Source of the DNA: Salisapilia sapeloensis
Lineage: Eukaryota > Oomycota > Peronosporomycetes > Peronosporales > Salisapiliaceae
Assembly (NCBI GenBank): GCA_023334545.1
Contig: JAADVB010000273.1
Span: 1-22,471, forward strand
Length of the DNA: 22,471 nt
Reading direction: 5' to 3'
Part shown: positions 17,501-22,471 of the stretch, one piece after another
Position numbering within the stretch: position 1 is the stretch's first letter
Layout of the letters: each line of letters opens with the position of its first letter
Notes under the pieces: model-generated
Database searches by the model: none
Told to the model about the DNA's origin: nothing
What the model saw: only the letters and a program-made list of their open reading frames with translations
Position numbers and translations under genes: made by a program

Positions 17501-20145
17501 GGTGGCACAAGCGTTGCTTTCGAATGCAGATACAGCATCTCGGTACACAGACGAGAGAAAGGGAGAAGCAGAGGAAGGCTGTATCTATCCTCCGCTCCTT
17601 TATGATTCAAGTCAAGAGCAAGAGAAGACGAAGGAGACATGGAGCTGCAACGAAACTGCAGAGGATGGTACGTAGGTGGAGGGATAGACGAAGACTACAG
17701 GAAGAAGCTCTTGGACGCTATCAAGAGATGTTGCAGCAACGTCAGGCGGAGAGTAGGCGACGGGAAGGAGCCGTATCGACTGTCCAACGCGCGTATCGAC
17801 ACGCTCGAACTCTTAAACTACAAACAGACAAGACGTGTGTCCTGCAAGCATGGTATCGAAACGTCCAGCGTCGTAGGAGACTCCTCCGTGCTGCTGCAGA
17901 CTACAAGCGTCGGGATCAGAGCGCCATCCTCCTCCAACGCACCTATCGCACCTACATGAGTCGTCAAGGTCTCTTGAAGACTGCCATCAAGCTCCGTGCT
18001 GCGAATCAACACCAGTCTCTCGTATCTCGTTCCGTCACTAAGCTCCAACGCTTCTATCGTCGTCATCTCCTATCAAGAGCTCTCGTCTCGACTGCAGACA
18101 AGTACAAGCGTGAATCCAGAGCTGTGTATAAGATCCAACGATGCTGGCGTCTTAGTCTCCATCGTCATCAACTCGTGCAAGCTGCAACCTTGTATCGTCA
18201 AGAACGCCTTCGATCACTTCAATTGCAATGGGAACGACAGATTAGTGCTGTGGTTCTCCAACGTCACTTTCGTCTACGTCGTGTGCGTTTGAAAGCAACG
18301 AAAGCTGTCATCAAGCTCCAAGCGTATGCAAGACAAAAGATACAGACGAAGAGATTTAGATACATGCAGATGTGTGCCATCAAGATACAAAAGATCGTAA
18401 GAGGGTATGACAGTCGGAAGAAGATGGACTTTTATGATATCAAGAGAAAACTAGCACAATTACGTGTTGTATCGAGTTGCTGGCGGATTGAGTGGTGGTA
18501 TATCGATTGTCAGAAGCGGACGAGATGGAAGGAAGCGGCTGTGGTGCTGCAATTGTGGTGGAGAAGATGTCGAGCGATGGAGATCGTCAAGGTGAAGAGA
18601 CGAGAGAAGGATGAAGAGAGGATGCAGGATACTCCTGACCGTCAACAGTCGCCTACCATGCCTTCTCCTACTCAACCATCCACTGCATCTGAGGATAATC
18701 ATCTGGAGACGAGGTACATGCCTCCAAGAGAGGAGAAATCATATAGTACTCCTGTCCAAGACAGACCTCCAAAGGAAACGTCTAGTCTTACGCAGTCGGA
18801 TAGTCGCATGGAAAAGAGCCGACCGAGTCAAAAGTCAATGTGGAAGCAGCATTCGCCAGTGACATTTGTGCATGCCCAACCTTCTTCCTCTGTCGAATCC
18901 AGTCCAGCATCTCCTCAAGTACCATCCAGTACAATTCAGAAGAGTGGAACGGAGGAGAGTGGGATGCACTTGTCGTCTGTAGAAGAGAGAGGTAAGAGTC
19001 TAGAACCTGTCTCTCATGCGATTGAGACTGGAGATCAAGTGGAAGAAGCTAGTGCAGATACGAGTATCTCTTCTTCACAGGAGGATACGAGCCCAGTGGT
19101 AGCTGTATCTCATGACCAGTCTACACAATACTCATCTCCACGTGACTCGTATGTCGATCATGCAACTATGACGGAGGAATCTCTACATTGTGACAATACT
19201 GACGCTCATGACGTACATACTCATCCATCACACAACTCTCCGGACAGTCGTAACATCATGCAGGAGACAATGGAAGATAATGCGTCTAGTAGACATACTC
19301 CAGTACACCCACAAGAGACACAGTCTCAGGAAAATGTACCTCCACCTGCTCCAGTTGAAACGCAGACACCACATCAGCAGGAAGCCATGGCACAGAGTAC
19401 ACGTAAAGAGACCTCATCTCCCACTCCACAGCAGACGACACCTTCTCGTCCAGATCAGTCTCCAAAACCACATAAATCGACTCCTGTAGGTGGTCTCACG
19501 TCTGCTGTCGAGCGTATGCAGGTGGAGGCATCGACGCCACCCTCTTCCTCTATCGTCCGTACGCCGGACAGTCGGCTATCTCAAGCCATCCACGTCCTCT
19601 TCCAAAGCCGCAGTCTCTCATCTCTTCTCGAGGCTACGCATACCATTGAAATATGCACTCGCTTCTCCCATGACGACTGCACCACTTGTCTTGAGGCAGG
19701 TGTCGCGTCCACTCTCTTTGCTGCCATCGGAGGCCTCGGTCGATCGAGTGATCATGAGCGACTGCTACGCCAAGTCCTACTGATCCTCATCAACCTCAAT
19801 ACCTTCATCATACAATCAGGACAAGACCACTTGTTCTTAGATGATGCGAGAGGGATGGAAGCTTTAGTCGATATCCTCCATTCCCATCGAGATACGAAAC
19901 AAGTCTTTGTCTTGGCCGCGAGAGTCTTAAAGGTGTATCTCGGTCGGACGAAAGATCGAAAGAGATGGGAGATGTGGAGGAGACGGTTGGAGGGACTGCA
20001 GCGTCTACTAGATAAGCGAGCGCAGGTATTAGAGACGCTGAGTAGTACAACGAGAGCACAGTTGACAGCGAGAATGAACCCTCGGACGGGGGTGTCTGTA
20101 CTGACACAGCTTCTGCATGTCATGCATGCATGTACGGAAGGGTGA
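14530..20145 (+). CDS. ASPM: Abnormal spindle-like protein (ASPM), intronless
   Basis: Microtubule minus-end and spindle-pole protein for mitotic spindle focusing; it binds calmodulin through IQ motifs. The single ORF gives 1871 aa. Order of parts: ASH/Ig-like domain at about 70-180 (FTPPSLDFGSVPCTTRKTLV); an ASPM-conserved region; first calponin-homology domain at about 570-715 (VKHLSTDLRDGIRLARLLE, LRVPALSRLQKVHNMEV, DLVDGHREKTLALLWHIL); second CH domain at about 750-850 (EWCRVVCANYFTSVRDYTSSFQDGRVLCLVLHYYHP); about 16-17 IQ-like repeats at about 855-1365 (for example LQRTYRTYMSR, IQKIVRGYDSR); a Ser/Thr/Pro/Gln-rich disordered linker of about 300 residues; and a C-terminal armadillo-like helical end (about 1677-1871). 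It is smaller than human ASPM (3477 aa) because it has fewer IQ repeats. The start is the first ATG after upstream stops. Confidence 0.93.
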   Translation: MARSKWSQQAVDPFGGPNVDSESKTEHEIPPLKRRNASLEQARDRYKQARKSTDSIMSNNYALEHTTNHELHILSSEFTPPSLDFGSVPCTTRKTLVLTVLNDSDSRSARLKFLKCRTDGPSRFTCDLHLCVVSPGHSVKLRLSYTPEEADEEKTSSGKMIFLVNDEQQVHCVVRGEASRRNKRLDATKKAMRETFTSLSSFTPSVQADSYRTTETTTDREDDEEDESAKDSDVQWVPLPPIDENTPTPSKRRRKRETSCALDFTTDFVNNKRRRTRLSNASEDGRRVSSGSWWSHRRQSQDESWMQRQEKGLTSWINYVLLDPQLQQVAEEKQTSSRFDFSSLRVLTQKRVEASYWQHAREVYTTDDFKQTFARVGDEIEKKKLTCRTDRPVYADLGLQQELLSLLNNYHPAWLALAIGTIIGHQGMQSERVHLRSMLVAPKRKGSPMPKCMRRLILHRLVHDPVVAQDFRLVKNLRAPLDGSLTSDSVFRHKKTKVTGREYFDALSEHFVLKVLMVVKLLDACVLQRHALFQHFPCLFKVSCTTQDVLSDHELRLKRSEAILNEFSRLFLAQEGRIEKHLRQLDYVVSYEQLPLDEIDAHVKHLSTDLRDGIRLARLLETLTNVHLSNQLRVPALSRLQKVHNMEVSLSFLKEECGETFLSSLAASSRSLNAGKSALAKDLVDGHREKTLALLWHILSRFQLPAVVDTSSLEREIQWIKRRLSLSSVEFLMNEETKHPLRHLFQSQDVDQVLLEWCRVVCANYFTSVRDYTSSFQDGRVLCLVLHYYHPMLLSKQDLASGNLLHVLNDRVHQLGDIPVMLPTEDLVDASLIKTFVSYLQSRLLSSTKELHAARTLKRWWRHPRLQLYLKQKKQTAAKTIQRFWSASSARRFMIRQCRRLLRHAHIVKASIQMYYAKKKLHVVKKGMKTLQRRWRMLETKVNDKRRAVLVIQSKWRQRKERMEAMWILNRLRSKRQETLRINAVVRLQRWWHKRCFRMQIQHLGTQTREREKQRKAVSILRSFMIQVKSKRRRRRHGAATKLQRMVRRWRDRRRLQEEALGRYQEMLQQRQAESRRREGAVSTVQRAYRHARTLKLQTDKTCVLQAWYRNVQRRRRLLRAAADYKRRDQSAILLQRTYRTYMSRQGLLKTAIKLRAANQHQSLVSRSVTKLQRFYRRHLLSRALVSTADKYKRESRAVYKIQRCWRLSLHRHQLVQAATLYRQERLRSLQLQWERQISAVVLQRHFRLRRVRLKATKAVIKLQAYARQKIQTKRFRYMQMCAIKIQKIVRGYDSRKKMDFYDIKRKLAQLRVVSSCWRIEWWYIDCQKRTRWKEAAVVLQLWWRRCRAMEIVKVKRREKDEERMQDTPDRQQSPTMPSPTQPSTASEDNHLETRYMPPREEKSYSTPVQDRPPKETSSLTQSDSRMEKSRPSQKSMWKQHSPVTFVHAQPSSSVESSPASPQVPSSTIQKSGTEESGMHLSSVEERGKSLEPVSHAIETGDQVEEASADTSISSSQEDTSPVVAVSHDQSTQYSSPRDSYVDHATMTEESLHCDNTDAHDVHTHPSHNSPDSRNIMQETMEDNASSRHTPVHPQETQSQENVPPPAPVETQTPHQQEAMAQSTRKETSSPTPQQTTPSRPDQSPKPHKSTPVGGLTSAVERMQVEASTPPSSSIVRTPDSRLSQAIHVLFQSRSLSSLLEATHTIEICTRFSHDDCTTCLEAGVASTLFAAIGGLGRSSDHERLLRQVLLILINLNTFIIQSGQDHLFLDDARGMEALVDILHSHRDTKQVFVLAARVLKVYLGRTKDRKRWEMWRRRLEGLQRLLDKRAQVLETLSSTTRAQLTARMNPRTGVSVLTQLLHVMHACTEG

Positions 20146-20182
20146 TAAAAAGAAAGTATACTTGGATTACGTTTGGTGCTAG

Positions 20183-20606
20183 TTAAAGACTCTGTCGGTT
20201 TAATAGAGGCTGCGCTTCTTCCGTCGCGCTTGTGAAACGCTCGGGAGATGAAGCTTGCTTGCGTTTCTCCTGGTAGTATACGATCGTAGACGCAGCGCAT
20301 AGAACACCGTAGAGGAGAGCTAGAATGCGGATGAGTATCGAAGAAAGGATATGGTAGAGATGGACGCGTACAGCCTTCGTAGATGGGGGCAGGGCCGCTC
20401 AGACTGGAGCTTAGTTTGAGGTAGTGCGGCTGAATCTGTACGAGGAGTCCGATGAGGAAGAGGAAGACGAAGCCAGAGGCGGAGAAGAGCGAACAAAAGA
20501 GCGCGTCTGATGTGCGTATCAGGTGATGGATGGGCAAGTTTCGTCAGCTTTAACATACTTTGTAGGCAAGTATAAAGAGATACGTACAACCCATTCGACT
20601 AGCCAT
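20183..20606 (-). CDS. RNASEK / V-ATPase subunit f-like membrane protein, three exons
   Basis: Exons 20588-20606 (19 nt), 20372-20506 and 20183-20319; introns of 81 and 52 nt. The joined protein is 96 aa, near human RNASEK (98 aa). It starts MASRMGYALF, has a first transmembrane helix at about 8-30 (FVFLFLIGLLVQIQPHYLKL, with the QPxY pattern of the family), a lumenal loop ending GPAPIYEG, a second helix (SLLYGVLCAASTIVYY) created by removing intron 2, and a cytosolic tail with QEKRK and a dileucine-type QPLLN. RNASEK is now regarded as subunit f of the V-ATPase membrane sector. The family call rests on topology and short motifs. A 67-nt alternative for intron 2 also keeps the frame but removes the QPHYLKL motif. 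Tail-to-tail with ASPM, 37 bp apart. Confidence 0.72.
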
Positions 20607-20842
20607 ACTCACTCGATGTACAAGAGTCTGGAGAACGGTAGAACGAGTACTGGTAGATAGGTAGATGGACCGACGGTAGGTCCTTCGTTGCAATGCCTAC
20701 TAGGTGTGGTGGTTGAAGTTGAAGAATGGTAAAATGACCCTTTACATATACAAATATCAAGATAAACGAAATGGTGCAGCCACACTTGTAAACTGCATTT
20801 CGACGGTCTTGTCGACACTTGCAAAGAACACGACAAGCTAAA
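20607..20842. promoter_or_regulatory. Bidirectional promoter, RNASEK-like / TMEM14
   Basis: The 236 bp separate two divergent membrane-protein genes. Overlapping minus-strand frames run through it but show no family features. No distinct core element was recognised. Confidence 0.35.
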
Positions 20843-21331
20843 ATGTACGACTTTTGCCTCACGATTCCCGTACGTCTCGTCTCATGATGCGCTTGCTACT
20901 GGCATACCTTATAAGTGATCTGACGTGTATTGATCTAGTATGGCATGATCGTCGGACTCGGTGGACTCATGGGCTACGTCACCGCCGGAAGCAATATGAG
21001 CCTCATTGCTGGTGGCAGCTCTGGCGCATTCCTGACGTTGCTAGGATACGCTAGCTACAACGAGTACAAGCAAAAAGCTTCCGTCTCGAGCATCTGGGCT
21101 GGTCTATCTCTCGGTACACAACCTTCTATGCAGTATGCTACTTGACCATTTATCTTATTCCATCCACTAGTCATTTCCGGTGCGCTGACAGGAGTTATGG
21201 CCAACCGAGCCTACCGTACTGGCGCCATCTTCCCAGCTGCCTTCGTCTCCGCCCTCAGCGCTGGCATGACCATCTTTTACATTCATACCCTCATCTACCC
21301 ACCAAAGTCCAAGACCGATAAGAAACTCTAA
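20843..21331 (+). CDS. TMEM14 family membrane protein, three exons
   Basis: Exons 20843-20869, 20939-21113 and 21171-21331; introns of 69 and 57 nt, both ending in TAG. The joined protein is 120 aa with four predicted transmembrane helices. TMEM14 hallmarks: YGMIVGLGGLMGYVTAGSNMSLIAGG near the N-terminus, then GAFLTLLGYASYNEY, and a C-terminal half with SGALTGVMANRAYRTGAIFP followed by a last helix. Animal TMEM14C works in the mitochondrial inner membrane in porphyrin transport; plant FAX relatives export fatty acids from plastids. Which role applies here cannot be told. The first coding exon is only 27 nt. The next gene on the same strand starts 92 bp downstream. Confidence 0.92.
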
Positions 21332-21423
21332 TCCAAGCCTCCCTCAATCGTTCCACAAAAACAGTTGCACACATTGTTGACATGTTGGTCTATTAAATTG
21401 ATATCCTCACCCATCCGCGCAAA

Positions 21424-22230
21424 ATGCACCTACCACAGCTCGTGGACGATGCTCTTCGCAAGTGGCGAAAGACACGCCTTCTTCATCCTCGACTCATTGT
21501 CTTATCTGCCCTGTCCATCCTATTCATGCTCCTATGCTACCTATCTGTCCCAATTCATATTGAACGAGCTATTCGAGGCCATGGATGCATCGATCCTGGT
21601 AGTCACGCCGAGCACATGTATTTCGACGCGACCCAGTGCGTCACCCAGCGTGAACGCATTGCAGCTATACGAGAAACTCTGCGTGTATTCACGAGGCTAC
21701 TGGATGCACGAGATATTGACTACTGGCTCGATAGTGGTACACTCTTGGGCCAGTTCCGAGAGCAAGACTTTATTCCCTGGGATGAAGATGCAGATATTGG
21801 CATCACACAAGAGTCGTTTGAAAAGATAAAGCGATTCGAACTTGCTTTTGACGTACCGGACGGGTACGTATTACATGTGAAAGGAAGTAAATTCCGACCA
21901 AATGATCGCGATTCTGCCATCCCCGTGCGATTTATCGAGACCAAGTATGGCTTCTACATCGACGTCTTCCTCTTTGAAGATGTCAATGTCCATGGTGTAG
22001 ATCTACTAGCACCTCAACCGGCAGACGCCTGGGGAGGATGCAAGCAGTGCCTAACAGTAGGTCGAGATAGCCCCGTAAGTCTCTTACTCATACCCAGATA
22101 CTACGTCTTTCCGCTCCTACCCTGCCGAATAGCAGACATACAAGCTTATTGCCCTGCATCAAGAGTCCTCTACCTCAAGCATCTATACGGCAACAAGTTT
22201 CGGAAGAGTAGTAAAGGTTTCTTCTATTAG
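21424..22230 (+). CDS. LicD / fukutin-like nucleotidyltransferase-fold enzyme
   Basis: Single-exon ORF, 268 aa. One hydrophobic segment at about 24-44 after a short basic N-terminus predicts a type II membrane protein, probably of the Golgi or ER. The LicD domain follows: YWLDSGTLLGQFREQDFIPWDEDADIGI at about 100-127, holding the DxD-type acidic residues, then FIETKYGFYIDVFLFED at about 170-186, and a C-terminal block with PRYYVFPLLPCRIADIQAYCP and VLYLKHLYG, as in fukutin-related LicD proteins. LicD enzymes transfer phosphocholine or other phospho-linked sugars and alditols to glycans. The donor and acceptor cannot be inferred here. A GT-AG pair near 22076-22098 is only 23 nt apart and would break the frame, so no intron is called. 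Confidence 0.88.
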   Translation: MHLPQLVDDALRKWRKTRLLHPRLIVLSALSILFMLLCYLSVPIHIERAIRGHGCIDPGSHAEHMYFDATQCVTQRERIAAIRETLRVFTRLLDARDIDYWLDSGTLLGQFREQDFIPWDEDADIGITQESFEKIKRFELAFDVPDGYVLHVKGSKFRPNDRDSAIPVRFIETKYGFYIDVFLFEDVNVHGVDLLAPQPADAWGGCKQCLTVGRDSPVSLLLIPRYYVFPLLPCRIADIQAYCPASRVLYLKHLYGNKFRKSSKGFFY

Positions 22231-22302
22231 AACAACATGACAATTCTCTAGCATGGCGGCGTAAAAGAAAAAGTAGGAAGCGTATACGATATTTATCTTT
22301 TC

Positions 22303-22471
22303 TTAGGTAGTACGCTGTCGCTTGGCATCCGACGTGTCTTCTTCCTTGACGGTGGTGTCTTGAGTTTCGGGTGCAGGAGGGTCGGTCGATGCTGCTGCCG
22401 TCGCCTGTGTCGAGTTGAGTTTCTCCAGGATCTCCGGCGCGTGCTTCTTGGTCAGCTGCACGAGGATCGAG
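22303..22471 (-). CDS. 3' end of an unidentified gene cut by the window edge
   Basis: The minus strand is open from the window edge to a TAA at 22303-22305 and gives a 56-residue C-terminus. It begins SILVQLTKKHAPEILEKLNS (amphipathic helical), continues with an Ala/Thr/Pro/Glu-rich disordered stretch and ends DAKRQRTT, a basic tail that might serve as a nuclear signal. No family is recognised. It is tail-to-tail with the LicD gene, 72 bp apart. Confidence 0.65.
   Translation of the reverse strand, partial: SILVQLTKKHAPEILEKLNSTQATAAASTDPPAPETQDTTVKEEDTSDAKRQRTT

Noticed and set aside
20320-20438. Alternative 67-nt intron 2 in the RNASEK-like gene
   Set aside because: It keeps the frame, but it would delete the conserved QPHYLKL and GPAPIYEG segments. 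The 52-nt intron keeps them and has a better pyrimidine tract.
19752-20537. 261-codon minus-strand frame overlapping the ASPM 3' end
   Set aside because: Only its first part is real: it includes exon 2 of the RNASEK-like gene. The remainder is antisense to the ASPM C-terminus and not protein-like.
22076-22098. GT-AG pair inside the LicD gene
   Set aside because: 23 nt is too short for an intron here (range 49-81), and removal would shift the frame out of the conserved PLLPC block.
1-22471. tRNA genes, CRISPR arrays, transposons
   Set aside because: No GGTTCGANTCC-like B-box outside coding sequence, no spaced direct repeats, and no transposase or reverse-transcriptase motifs on reading both strands.

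Overview
The window is nuclear DNA from a compact eukaryotic genome. Sixteen gene models can be built with fair to high confidence, and weaker partial or hypothetical models bring the list to nineteen. Short introns, no operons, mixed codon use, and a set that includes a voltage-gated proton channel, an abnormal-spindle protein, a LicD/fukutin-like enzyme and a P1 stalk protein with an unusual tail fit a stramenopile, most likely an oomycete. That assignment is inference; no species marker was tested.

Layout, left to right: a partial ORF at the left edge (1-141, weak); GMP reductase (398-1710, -); GAR1 (2268-2906, +); SmG (3019-3314, -); MBF1 (3544-3981, +); a gene-poor 1.6 kb stretch with possible gene debris (3982-5572); a coiled-coil/PH-like protein (5573-7662, +); a 1.1 kb convergent gap with one weak small ORF (7663-8748); a MYND zinc-finger protein with a CaaX-like end (8749-10516, -); a voltage-gated proton channel Hv1 (10632-11569, +); an AT-hook protein (11807-12685, +); RNA polymerase III subunit RPC7 (12721-13448, -); ribosomal stalk protein P1 (13614-14039, +); intronless ASPM (14530-20145, +); an RNASEK/V-ATPase subunit f-like membrane protein (20183-20606, -); TMEM14 (20843-21331, +); a LicD-type transferase (21424-22230, +); and the 3' end of an unidentified gene (22303-22471, -).

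The exon models were joined by hand, using GT-AG boundaries that keep the reading frame and restore conserved protein sequence. They give 18 introns of 49-81 nt. Fifteen acceptors are TAG and ten donors begin GTAC. Several proteins only become recognisable after splicing: Hv1, the RNASEK-like protein, TMEM14, RPC7 and the N-terminus of the MYND protein.

Many genes sit in head-to-head pairs with short shared promoters: SmG/MBF1, MYND/Hv1, RPC7/P1 and RNASEK-like/TMEM14. Several tail-to-tail gaps are only 35-110 bp. Many genes serve RNA and ribosome production (GAR1, SmG, RPC7, P1, perhaps MBF1). ASPM is mitotic. Hv1 and the RNASEK-like protein both concern proton movement across membranes. No mobile element, tRNA, rRNA or CRISPR array was recognised. 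The points most worth checking are the Hv1 gene, a 20-bp promoter-like element shared by ASPM and the orphan gap at 7663-8748, the divergent P1 tail, the CaaX end of the MYND protein, and the possible helicase relic near 5100.
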